A stretch of 7,332 nucleotides of DNA. Source: Porticoccus sp. (GTDB lineage: Bacteria > Pseudomonadota > Gammaproteobacteria > Pseudomonadales > Porticoccaceae). Under the pieces are notes generated by a model. It was given only the letters and a program-made list of their open reading frames with translations, was not told the DNA's origin and made no database searches. The translations under genes were made by a program, and so were the position numbers. Shown piece by piece: positions 1 through 6,817 of the stretch. The stretch is taken from assembly GCA_002685455.1 (NCBI GenBank), contig NYXF01000069.1:1-7332 (forward strand), given 5' to 3'. The number at the start of each line of letters is the position of its first letter. Position 1 is the stretch's first letter.

Positions 1-1
1 C

Positions 2-1189
2 GATAAGCCAAATAAACTGTTATCCTTTATTTCTTTTATGGCAGTCATAGGGTTGATTTTAGGGGTTGCATTACTCATTTTAGTGATGTCCATCATGAAT
101 GGTTTTGAGAATGAAATGAAGGGTAAAATCCTTGGCTCTATTCCTCATATACAGATAAGCAAAAAGAATGGTGTCGATGATCTTCCTGAACTGATCAAGT
201 TAATTGAAAAAGATGAGAATGTCATCTCAACGACTCCATTTTCTGAAATATACGGCATGCTTGCAAGTGGTAGTGTTGCAGCTCCCGTACAGTTACTCGG
301 AGTGGATATATTTGGTAGTGATGATATCGCTCAAAATTTTATTTCCTTGAGCCAGATGCAGACAATTAAAGATAAGGAAGAAAAATTTTTTTTAGCAAAA
401 GGGGTTGCAGATAAATTATCTGTCCAAGCAGGGGACGAGGTTGTTTTAATAGTGCCTAAAACTACCCCCTCAGATTATGGGCAATCTGTACCGAAAATTA
501 TCTCTATTAATATCGGTGGGGTTTTCAGTACACAAACTTCGCTTGATCAAAAATTAATTTTAGGCCCATTATCAAAAGTAACAACTATAGTTGGATTGAC
601 TAACCCGCAGGGTGTCCGAATAAAGTTAGTCGATATTTTCAATTCAAGAGATACAGGTTTTAGATTATTAAGAAATCTGCCAGACAGCTATTATTTTTCT
701 GATTGGATCCAAACGCATGGAAATCTCTATCAGGCAATAAAAATGTCAAAAAAAATGGTAATCTTGCTTGTTTTTTTTATCATTGCGGTTGCAGTTTTTA
801 ATGTAGTTTCGATGCTTATGATGACAGTAAAAGATAAACGTTTTGATATTGCTGTTCTGAAGACTCAAGGGGCTAGAAATTCTGACATTGCAATAATTTT
901 TTTAACACAAGGTTTTTTGATAGGTTCTACAGGCTCATTAATCGGTGCTTTCTTGGGCATTATGTGTGCTTTAAATGCTCCTCTAGTCATAAATAAAATA
1001 GAATCTATTTTTGAATTCAATTTACTTGATTCGAACGTTTACCCAATTGATTATTTACCGTCTGATTTATACATGAATGATGTTGTCATGATAGTTTTGG
1101 TAGCAATTAGTTTAAACTTATTAGTTACAATTTACCCTTCTTGCAAAGCAGCCAAGCTTAATGTTTCAAATGAGCTAAAACATTATTAA
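2..1189 (+). CDS. lolE: Lipoprotein-releasing ABC transporter permease, LolC/LolE family (5' end outside window)
   Basis: Inner-membrane permease of the LolCDE complex, which lifts mature lipoproteins from the inner membrane and hands them to periplasmic LolA. The frame is open from the first bases: 12 in-frame codons precede the ATG at 38, and that ATG lies inside the first membrane helix (FMAVIGLILGVALLILVMS), so the real start is upstream and roughly 20 residues are missing. Counting from the ATG at 38, the family motif MNGFE is at 20-24, a large periplasmic domain spans about 30-235, and three C-terminal helices lie near 240-262, 285-312 and 347-366. The cytoplasmic segment DIAVLKTQGA is at 270-279. 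From memory it is closer to E. coli LolE than LolC (LAKGVADKL, VYPIDYLPSDL). No lolD follows, which fits LolE as the last gene of lolCDE, but a single LolF-type permease is possible. The family is certain, the subtype is not. Confidence 0.9.
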   Translation, partial: DKPNKLLSFISFMAVIGLILGVALLILVMSIMNGFENEMKGKILGSIPHIQISKKNGVDDLPELIKLIEKDENVISTTPFSEIYGMLASGSVAAPVQLLGVDIFGSDDIAQNFISLSQMQTIKDKEEKFFLAKGVADKLSVQAGDEVVLIVPKTTPSDYGQSVPKIISINIGGVFSTQTSLDQKLILGPLSKVTTIVGLTNPQGVRIKLVDIFNSRDTGFRLLRNLPDSYYFSDWIQTHGNLYQAIKMSKKMVILLVFFIIAVAVFNVVSMLMMTVKDKRFDIAVLKTQGARNSDIAIIFLTQGFLIGSTGSLIGAFLGIMCALNAPLVINKIESIFEFNLLDSNVYPIDYLPSDLYMNDVVMIVLVAISLNLLVTIYPSCKAAKLNVSNELKHY

Positions 1190-1221
1190 ATAAAATAATT
1201 GGTATTAAACAAATTTATTTT

Positions 1222-1743
1222 TTATAAGTCTTTCCTTTGTTTTTGTCGAGCAATCCAATTTCTATGAACCTTCCATCTCCAGAGTTGGTTTACAGTTACA
1301 TAGCTTATACCGCCAAAAAATATACCAGTTATTATGCTGCCAAAAACCAGCGGCATCAATATGAGTTTACCTTGAGTTATGATCCAGCTCCAAGAAAACT
1401 CGACTGTAAAATTTATAAATTCTATGCCAAGTAAAAGTACACCAACGCTATAAGTAAAAAACAATATTGGAGCAATAGTTAACGGATTACTTATCCAGAT
1501 TAAGATAATAGCAATAGGTAAATTTGAATTAAATATTAAAGCAAGTATAGCAACAATGACTGTTTGCCCTGGTAATGGCAGAAAAGCTACAAAAATTCCT
1601 ATAAAAAATGAACTTGAAACAGAGGCCCTATTAATATGAAACAGGTTTGGATCTGCGAATAAAGGACCCATCCAATCAATAGACAAGCTATTTTTTATTT
1701 TACTATATGCTGGTAACCAGCGTCCTAGGATTTTTTTTGGCAT
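1222..1743 (-). CDS. DUF2062 domain membrane protein
   Basis: A 173-residue inner-membrane protein of the DUF2062 family; no biochemical role is established for the family and I assign none. Visible hallmarks are the N-terminal basic MPKK, DPNLFHINRASVS at 31-43, the first hydrophobic stretch with the conserved PLPGQ at 56-60, NPLT at 86-89, and hydrophobic stretches at about 44-70, 76-108 and 126-150. The C-terminus is strongly basic (RWKVHRNWIARQKQRKDL), which suggests a cytoplasmic tail. The length is normal for the gammaproteobacterial members. The ATG at 1743 matches the usual MPRR/MPKK start of the family, but I see no good Shine-Dalgarno before it. The gene is convergent with the Lol permease gene and divergent from ccmA. 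Codons 3-5 are a run of eight A's on the coding strand. In other gammaproteobacteria a DUF2062 gene is often found near lolCDE and comEC, so the link to lol looks ancestral. Confidence 0.9.
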   Translation of the reverse strand: MPKKILGRWLPAYSKIKNSLSIDWMGPLFADPNLFHINRASVSSSFFIGIFVAFLPLPGQTVIVAILALIFNSNLPIAIILIWISNPLTIAPILFFTYSVGVLLLGIEFINFTVEFSWSWIITQGKLILMPLVFGSIITGIFFGGISYVTVNQLWRWKVHRNWIARQKQRKDL

Positions 1744-1890
1744 AAGTAGTTTGCGAGCTATGTATAGTTTAATTAACTGAGATTATGACTATTTTTAATA
1801 ATCTAAACTACCTAATAGTTTATTTTATTTTGTTATATTTTATTGTAGTTAAGTTTTTTGTCTTCTTCAGTGGACCTTTTTTTGGCATAA
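1732..1890. repeat. 14-base direct repeat (1732-1745 and 1877-1890)
   Basis: The string tttttttggcataa occurs at 1732-1745, where it is the start of the DUF2062 gene read on the other strand, and again at 1877-1890 in the intergenic region, 145 bases further on. The flanking bases do not match beyond this. It may be chance in AT-rich DNA, or the trace of a small duplication. Confidence 0.4.
1831..1839 (+). promoter_or_regulatory. Candidate extended -10 element for the ccm operon (distal)
   Basis: The bases TGT-TATATT form a TGn extended -10 with five of six matches to TATAAT. No convincing -35 lies 16-18 bases upstream. Transcription from here would give an untranslated leader of roughly 80 bases before the ccmA TTG. 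This is a pattern match in AT-rich DNA, so confidence is low. Confidence 0.2.
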
Positions 1891-1891
1891 T
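1883..1891 (+). promoter_or_regulatory. Candidate extended -10 element for the ccm operon (proximal)
   Basis: The bases TGG-CATAAT form a TGn extended -10 with five of six matches to TATAAT. A start of transcription near 1898 would leave a leader of about 25 bases before ccmA. The -35 region is poor: the best nearby match, TTGTCT at 1858-1863, is 22 bases away, which is too far. It overlaps the second copy of the 14-base repeat. The whole 1744-1923 intergenic stretch must hold the starts of two divergent transcription units; I see no recognisable operator in it. Confidence 0.25.
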
Positions 1892-1923
1892 AATTCTTTA
1901 ACTTTTAGCCGGACTACAATCCT

Positions 1924-2595
1924 TTGTCAGACCCAGAAAATATTTTGAACGCAGCCATATCATCAAAGACTCTTGTCTTAGAGGGTCTTTCATTTCAGCG
2001 TAATGAAGATTTTTTATTTTCAAATATTAATATAGATCTGATGTCAGGTGATATTTTGCAAGTGCTTGGTCAAAATGGTTCTGGTAAAACCACATTACTA
2101 CGTTTAATTTCGACGGCTTTAAATCCATACTCAGGAAAGATAATGTGGCAAGGGAAAAATATTGATAAAAATCGAGAAGACTACTTGGAGAATATACTTT
2201 ATATTGGCCATCAACCAAGCTTAAAGAGACTACTTTCTGCTAAAGAAAACCTAACTTGGTGGCGTAGACTGAATAAAACAAATTCAAAAGATAATTCGGA
2301 GGTTCTCAGACAAGTTGGCTTAATTAAATATGCTGATGAACCTTGTTTTCTTTTGTCAGCAGGGCAACTAAGGAGAGCTGCACTAGCAAGACTCTACATC
2401 TCAAATGCAAAAATATGGATACTTGACGAGCCATTCACTTCAATTGACAAAGATTTTTCAAGTAAACTCATATCATTATTTACAAAACATCTTGAGAGTA
2501 AAGGGATCGTGATATTAACAACACACCAAGACTTAAAAGTAAAAAATATGAAGTTTCTTTCAATGTCAGCAAGAAGTAAAATTAATAATGAGTAA
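1924..2595 (+). CDS. ccmA: Cytochrome c maturation ABC ATPase CcmA
   Basis: ATPase subunit of the CcmABCD complex; ATP hydrolysis releases heme-loaded CcmE from CcmC in the inner membrane. All ABC motifs are intact: Walker A GQNGSGKT at 49-56, Q-loop GHQP with Q97, signature LSAGQLRR at 144-151, Walker B IWILDEP at 164-170 with catalytic E169, and the switch histidine in TTH at 199-201. The LSAGQ-RR-ALARL and WILDEPFT strings are typical of CcmA among ABC ATPases. There is no ATG before the conserved core: the start must be TTG at 1924 (weak GGAC at 1911-1914, 9 bases upstream) or TTG at 1945, since a stop (TAG 1906-1908) closes the frame and the first ATG, at 2041, falls after the first beta strands. 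From 1924 the protein has 223 residues, slightly longer than E. coli CcmA (207). It is the first gene of the operon and overlaps ccmB by 8 bases. Confidence 0.95.
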   Translation: MSDPENILNAAISSKTLVLEGLSFQRNEDFLFSNINIDLMSGDILQVLGQNGSGKTTLLRLISTALNPYSGKIMWQGKNIDKNREDYLENILYIGHQPSLKRLLSAKENLTWWRRLNKTNSKDNSEVLRQVGLIKYADEPCFLLSAGQLRRAALARLYISNAKIWILDEPFTSIDKDFSSKLISLFTKHLESKGIVILTTHQDLKVKNMKFLSMSARSKINNE

Positions 2596-3262
2596 TGTAG
2601 GGTTTCTAACTATTTTTCGTCGTGATCTACTGTTGGCATTGCGCTACCGGGGAGATTTCGTTAATCCGCTAATTTTCTTTTTTGTAGTTATAGCCTTGAT
2701 ACCACTCGGCTTATCGCCAGAGTTAAGTAGATTGAGTGAAGTAGCCCCCGGCATGCTTTGGATAACTGCGTTATTAGCTTCAATGCTGTCTTTGGATGGA
2801 TTATTCAAAGATGACTATTTAGATGGAACTCTAGAGGAGATCATCGTCTTACCTCAGCCCCTTTACTTCATGGTTTTGGCTAAAATTATTGTTCATTGGA
2901 TTGTCACGGGACTACCGCTATCATTGTTAGCACCTTTTCTTGGTATGATGCTCTCATTACCCGAGGAAGGTTATCTCCCTTTGATGTCTAGCCTCCTAGT
3001 GGGTACTGCATTATTAAGCCTCATAGGTTCAATTGGTGCAGCATTAACTTTGCCGCTCAATAGAGAAGGTCTTTTATTATCATTAATTGTTATACCTTTT
3101 TATATGCCAGTGCTTATATTTGGATCAAATATAGTTGTAATGTCAATAAACGGCTTATCGATTGCTAGTCCGTTAGCAGTAATGGGATCACTCCTAGCTT
3201 TATCGTTGCTTATTTCACCTTATGCAGTTTCATGTGCATTACGCTCAAGCATTCATGGATAG
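2588..3262 (+). CDS. ccmB: Cytochrome c maturation permease CcmB
   Basis: Membrane permease partner of CcmA in the CcmABCD complex; despite the old name heme exporter, the complex is now thought to drive release of holo-CcmE. The protein has 224 residues, close to the family norm of about 220, and about six hydrophobic segments (near 24-42, 54-72, 92-122, 132-156, 162-186 and 193-217). The family block is easy to see: PGMLWITALLASMLSLD at 54-70, then LFKDDYLDGTLEE at 72-84, and AKIIVHWIVTGLPL at 98-111. The ATG at 2588 lies inside the end of ccmA (overlap of 8 bases) and only a weak AAGAAG stands before it, so translation is probably coupled to ccmA. The N-terminal FRRDLLLALRYRGD is the expected amphipathic cytoplasmic start. 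Nothing is missing. Confidence 0.97.
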   Translation: MSNVGFLTIFRRDLLLALRYRGDFVNPLIFFFVVIALIPLGLSPELSRLSEVAPGMLWITALLASMLSLDGLFKDDYLDGTLEEIIVLPQPLYFMVLAKIIVHWIVTGLPLSLLAPFLGMMLSLPEEGYLPLMSSLLVGTALLSLIGSIGAALTLPLNREGLLLSLIVIPFYMPVLIFGSNIVVMSINGLSIASPLAVMGSLLALSLLISPYAVSCALRSSIHG

Positions 3263-3277
3263 GATTTTAGATATAGA

Positions 3278-4048
3278 ATGAAGAAATTAGTTGATAATAC
3301 ACAAGAGTGGCTCCATAAAATGACTTCACCTAGATGGTTTTATCAGGTTAGCGGCACATGGTTACCTTGGCTTTCTCTCTTTACATTATTATGTATAGTT
3401 ACAGGTATGATTTGGGGTTTAGGTTTTGCTCCACAGGATGCGAAGCAAGGGAACAGTTTTCGGATAATATATATTCATGTACCAGCATCTTTTCTGGCCT
3501 TAGTTGGTTATTATATAATGGCAATAGCTGGCGCTATTTCTATTATATGGAAAATAAAACTTGCAGATATGGCTTTGAAATCAGCTGCTCCGATAGGCGC
3601 AGCCTTAACTTTCATTGCACTAGTAACAGGAGCGATATGGGGTAAACCAACTTGGGGAACTTATTGGGTATGGGATGCGCGTATCACATCCATGTTGATA
3701 TTATTATTTTTATATCTTGGTATAATAGTGTTGCAGAAAGCATATGCATCTCAAGGTTTATCAAACAGGGCAGCAGCTATATTAGCTTTAGTTGGCACTG
3801 TCAATATACCTATTATTTATAAATCAGTAGATTGGTGGTACACGCTTCATCAGCCGGCTACTATAAAGTTCACCGAAGCACCTTCAATGCATCCTGATAT
3901 GTTTCAGCCATTGCTACTTATGATTGTTGGCTTTTATCTTTTTTACGTGTCTGCTTTGATTGTTAGGATTCGTGCTGAAATAATCTTCAGAGAGCGGAAT
4001 ACTAGTTGGGTTAAGAAGCTCGCTTGGAGTTCAAATAGACGCCCTTGA
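3278..4048 (+). CDS. ccmC: Heme handling protein CcmC
   Basis: Inner-membrane protein of the heme-handling family that binds heme at the periplasmic face and attaches it to CcmE. It has 256 residues (E. coli 245) and six hydrophobic segments. The two axial heme histidines are present: His67 in IYIHVPAS and His191 in TLHQPA, matching E. coli His60 and His184 with a constant offset of 7. The tryptophan-rich motif is at 121-135, reading WGKPTWGTYWVWDAR; the position after GT is Tyr where E. coli has Trp. VDWWYTLHQ at 184-192 is also conserved. ATG at 3278 gives the expected N-terminus; an AGGA at 3261-3264, overlapping the ccmB stop, is 13 bases upstream, so ribosome binding looks weak and coupling to ccmB (15-base gap) is likely. 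The C-terminus is basic and cytoplasmic. Confidence 0.97.
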   Translation: MKKLVDNTQEWLHKMTSPRWFYQVSGTWLPWLSLFTLLCIVTGMIWGLGFAPQDAKQGNSFRIIYIHVPASFLALVGYYIMAIAGAISIIWKIKLADMALKSAAPIGAALTFIALVTGAIWGKPTWGTYWVWDARITSMLILLFLYLGIIVLQKAYASQGLSNRAAAILALVGTVNIPIIYKSVDWWYTLHQPATIKFTEAPSMHPDMFQPLLLMIVGFYLFYVSALIVRIRAEIIFRERNTSWVKKLAWSSNRRP

Positions 4049-4096
4049 CGATTATTATAAACTGCGTTGCACTCATTTAGTTGAAAGGTAGTAAAG

Positions 4097-4276
4097 ATGT
4101 TCCAATTTAATAGTTTAAATGACTTTATTCATATGAGTGGCCATGGCCGATATGTGTGGATTGCATATTTTGTATCAATTTTCGTAATGAGTTATGTTTT
4201 TTTAGTGCCTTATTTACGTAAAAAAAAGTTAATAAAAAAAATAGGTGAAAAAATCCGTTCGGACTTTATTAAATAA
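4097..4276 (+). CDS. ccmD: Small membrane protein CcmD
   Basis: A 59-residue single-span protein that belongs to the CcmABCD complex and is needed for release of holo-CcmE. It begins MFQFNSLNDFIHMSGHGRYV: the aromatic-Met-Gly-x-Gly-Tyr-Val-Trp pattern (DFIHMSGHGRYVW at 9-21) is the CcmD signature. One membrane segment follows at about 19-39 and then a strongly basic tail (RKKKLIKK at 41-48), as expected for a cytoplasmic C-terminus. E. coli CcmD is 69 residues, so the size fits. A good Shine-Dalgarno, AAAGG at 4084-4088, stands 8 bases before the ATG and decides the start. Position between ccmC and ccmE confirms the call. The 48 bases before it and the 70 after it hold no other gene. Confidence 0.93.
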   Translation: MFQFNSLNDFIHMSGHGRYVWIAYFVSIFVMSYVFLVPYLRKKKLIKKIGEKIRSDFIK

Positions 4277-4346
4277 TTCGATATTTAACGATTTAAGTTC
4301 CACATTTTAGATTAATAGTAATTAAATTTTACTCCGAGAGTAGATC

Positions 4347-4787
4347 ATGCAACCTTTAAGACGATATCGTTTAATTATGATAATCTTTATTGTCACAACT
4401 ACGTCTATAGCAGTTGGTTTGATGAGTTATGCTTTAAGGGAAAATATAAATCTTTTCTATACACCTTCAGCTGTGGTATCTGGAGATGCACCATTAAATA
4501 TTACTATACGCATCGGTGGTATGGTTGTAAAAGATAGCTTAATAAGGGCTGATAATTCGCTGGAAAGTATTTTTAAAGTAACAGACGGCAATTCTGAAGT
4601 TGAGGTCCACTACAATGGAATACTTCCTGACATGTTTTCAGAGGGAGGCGGTGCGGTTGCAACAGGTGAGCTGGACAGCAATTTAATTTTCGTTGCATCG
4701 AATATTCTAGCTAAACATGATGAAAACTATATGCCTCCAGAAGTAACTTATGCAATGGATGAGGCGAAAAAATCAATGAAAAAATAG
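4347..4787 (+). CDS. ccmE: Periplasmic heme chaperone CcmE
   Basis: Membrane-anchored heme chaperone that receives heme from CcmC and passes it to CcmF. The N-terminus has a short basic stretch (RRYR, 5-8) and one uncleaved membrane anchor at about 9-30, followed by a periplasmic OB-fold domain at about 38-120. The motifs FYTPSAVVSGDAP (37-49), RIGGMV (55-60) and GILPDMFSEG (91-100) are all typical. The heme-linking motif LAKHDENY is at 121-128, with His124 as the covalent heme residue and Tyr128 as the likely axial ligand (His130 and Tyr134 in E. coli). YMPPEV follows, and the flexible tail is short, giving 146 residues against 159 in E. coli. The start is supported by GAGAG at 4336-4340, 6 bases before the ATG. 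It is a histidine-type CcmE, as expected next to this CcmC and CcmF. Confidence 0.97.
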   Translation: MQPLRRYRLIMIIFIVTTTSIAVGLMSYALRENINLFYTPSAVVSGDAPLNITIRIGGMVVKDSLIRADNSLESIFKVTDGNSEVEVHYNGILPDMFSEGGGAVATGELDSNLIFVASNILAKHDENYMPPEVTYAMDEAKKSMKK

Positions 4788-4804
4788 ATTATTAAATTTA
4801 TGAT

Positions 4805-4847
4805 CTATTTAGGAGCTTCGGGTACCTGGCTCTTAACTTGTAAATAG
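4805..4847 (+). other. Possible RNA hairpin in the ccmE-ccmF gap
   Basis: An exact 7-base inverted repeat, CTATTTA at 4805-4811 and TAAATAG at 4841-4847, encloses a second short one, GAGC at 4813-4816 and GCTC at 4829-4832 (extended by a G-U pair at 4812/4833). The inner loop is 12 bases with the palindrome GGTACC in it. The element sits in the 78-base gap just before the ccmF ribosome site (GGA at 4854-4856). There is no following T run, so it is not a standard terminator. It could be an mRNA processing or stability element, or chance. Confidence 0.3.
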
Positions 4848-4865
4848 GGCTGTGGAATTTAAGAC

Positions 4866-6800
4866 ATGTTAGCTGAATTGGGTAATTTTTCATTAATTCT
4901 TGCGTTATTCTTAGCGCTCATGCAGGCAGTTATACCCCAAATCGGCGTGTCTTCAAAAAACTACCTTTTAATGTCCTATGCTAGACCTCTTGTGTTCGGT
5001 CAGTCGCTATTTATATTTCTAAGCTTTTCTTCTTTAGTAGTTTTGTTTCTAAGTGATGATTTTTCTGTTCGGTACGTTGCTGAAAACTCTAACTCACTTT
5101 TGCCTAATCGCTATAAAGTAAGTGCTGTTTGGGGGGCCCATGAGGGCTCATTATTATTGTGGGTCTTAATACTTTCTATTTGGAGTCTTGCTGTTTCAAT
5201 ATTTAGCAGTAAGCTGCCAATACAACTTGTCGCGAGAGTTCTTGCTGTGTTGGGGTTTATCAGTGTGGGCTTCCATTTATTTCTTTTATTTACTTCAAAT
5301 CCGTTTGATAGAAGTCTTCCGTTTCCTCCTCTAGAGGGCGCCGATCTAAATCCACTATTACAAGATATCGGATTGATATTTCACCCCCCTATACTCTATA
5401 TGGGATATGTTGGATTATCTGTTGCTTTCGCATTCTCTATTGCTGCATTACTCAATAATAGTATAGATTCTGCATGGGCTCGTTGGGCGAAACCTTGGAC
5501 TTTGATTGCATGGATGTTTTTAACATTAGGAATTTCATTAGGAAGTTGGTGGGCATATTATGAACTCGGCTGGGGCGGTTGGTGGTTTTGGGATCCTGTG
5601 GAAAATGCTTCCCTCATGCCATGGTTGGTTTGCACAGCCTTAGTTCATAGTCTGTCTGTTACTGAGAAACGCGGTGCTTTTAAGAGTTGGACATTACTTC
5701 TCGCAATTATTGCTTTTTCTTTAAGCCTACTGGGGACTTTTTTGGTAAGATCCGGGGTCCTCACTTCCGTTCATGCTTTTGCAACAGATCCAACTAGAGG
5801 GATTTTTATTCTCTCTTTTCTTGTAATTGTAATTGGAGGCTCTCTTTTATTATTTGCTTTCAGAGGTCCGACTAAAAAATCTTTAGTGACATTTTTTCCT
5901 TTATCTAAAGAAATGTTTATATTAGCAAATAATTTAATTCTGATCATCATAACGGCCGTTATCCTTTTGGGAACTCTATACCCGCTATTTGCCGATGTTC
6001 TAGGATGGGGCAAGATCTCAGTGGGACCACCTTACTTTAATTTGTTTTTCGCACCTTTAACCTTACTTCTTGGGTTAATAATGCCAGTTGGTTCTGTACT
6101 TAGATGGAAAAAAACAGGGAAGCTTAATTTATTAAATTATTTCAATGGGCCAATTATTTTATCTGCAATCACCGGAGCAATTTTACCTCTAATTCATGAA
6201 ACTTATGAGCTGATTGCGATGATTTCTATTTTTATATCCTCATGGATAATATGTGTCACCTTAAGAGATATATGGCACAAATCTTGTACTGCGGATTCAG
6301 TAATTAAGGGGTTAGCAAGAATTAAAGCGAGCTATTGGGGAATGGTTGTTGCGCATTGTGGCGTTGCCATATGTATCATTGGTGTTGGGTTAACGAGTGT
6401 TTATAGCGTACAGCATGATGTTCGCATGGAACCGGGAGATATTACCACTATAAAGGGGTATCAGTTCAAACTCGTGTCAATAGAGCCCTATGAAGGTGAA
6501 AATTATATAGCTGATCAGGCTACAATAGAGGTAATGAAGAAAACATCTTCCGCTATCTTATTGCAACCAGAAAAAAGAAGATATTTTGCCAGCGGCCAGA
6601 CTATGACAGAGGCATCTATAAATAGCGGAATTTTTAGAGATATATATGTTGCATTAGGCGAGCCCCTCAAAGGAGATGCCTGGGCTATTCGAGTCTATAT
6701 TAAACCTTTTGTGGCTTGGATTTGGACAGGCGCACTATTTATCGCGCTTGGTGCATTGTTAGCAGCTCTTGATAGGCGTTATCGAAAAAACTTAAATTGA
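4866..6800 (+). CDS. ccmF: Cytochrome c heme lyase subunit CcmF
   Basis: Large inner-membrane protein that takes heme from CcmE and, with CcmH/CcmI, joins it to the CXXCH motif of apocytochrome c in the periplasm. It has 644 residues, near the E. coli length of about 647, with many membrane segments. The four functional histidines can be placed: His173 in IFHPP and His303 in TSVHAFA for the periplasmic side, and His261 in LVHSLSVTEKRG and His497 in VVAHCG for the heme buried in the membrane. Three match E. coli numbering exactly, from memory (173, 261, 303; the fourth is 491 there). The WWD heme-binding motif GWGGWWFWDPVENASLMPW lies at 235-253, and LGTFLVRSGVLTS at 289-301. A periplasmic domain runs from about 512 to 608, then a last helix at about 614-635 and a basic end. 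The start is the ATG at 4866, with GGA at 4854-4856 upstream. The gene is intact. Confidence 0.98.
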   Translation: MLAELGNFSLILALFLALMQAVIPQIGVSSKNYLLMSYARPLVFGQSLFIFLSFSSLVVLFLSDDFSVRYVAENSNSLLPNRYKVSAVWGAHEGSLLLWVLILSIWSLAVSIFSSKLPIQLVARVLAVLGFISVGFHLFLLFTSNPFDRSLPFPPLEGADLNPLLQDIGLIFHPPILYMGYVGLSVAFAFSIAALLNNSIDSAWARWAKPWTLIAWMFLTLGISLGSWWAYYELGWGGWWFWDPVENASLMPWLVCTALVHSLSVTEKRGAFKSWTLLLAIIAFSLSLLGTFLVRSGVLTSVHAFATDPTRGIFILSFLVIVIGGSLLLFAFRGPTKKSLVTFFPLSKEMFILANNLILIIITAVILLGTLYPLFADVLGWGKISVGPPYFNLFFAPLTLLLGLIMPVGSVLRWKKTGKLNLLNYFNGPIILSAITGAILPLIHETYELIAMISIFISSWIICVTLRDIWHKSCTADSVIKGLARIKASYWGMVVAHCGVAICIIGVGLTSVYSVQHDVRMEPGDITTIKGYQFKLVSIEPYEGENYIADQATIEVMKKTSSAILLQPEKRRYFASGQTMTEASINSGIFRDIYVALGEPLKGDAWAIRVYIKPFVAWIWTGALFIALGALLAALDRRYRKNLN

Positions 6801-6817
6801 ATTTTATGGTGTAGCTA

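Noticed and set aside
1188..1220. AAATAAA / TTTATTT inverted repeat between the convergent lolE and DUF2062 genes, a possible two-way terminator
   Set aside because: The stem is only seven A/T pairs with a 19-base loop and no G/C; such matches are expected by chance here. A terminator is likely needed in this 32-base gap but the sequence does not show a standard one.
1237..1434. Plus-strand 65-codon frame opposite the DUF2062 gene
   Set aside because: The minus-strand product carries clear DUF2062 motifs; the plus-strand frame is its shadow.
1744..1923. Possible small RNA or riboswitch in the divergent intergenic region
   Set aside because: The region is mostly A/T with no strong stem, no T-tailed hairpin and no motif of a known riboswitch class.
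3358..3645. 95-codon open frame inside ccmC in another frame
   Set aside because: It lies wholly within a well conserved gene and its product has no recognisable composition or motif; it is a shadow frame.
4045..4061. TTGACG with a nearby TATAAA as an internal promoter before ccmD
   Set aside because: The two boxes are only 5 bases apart and no -10 lies at the right distance after TTGACG, so this is not a usable promoter pattern.
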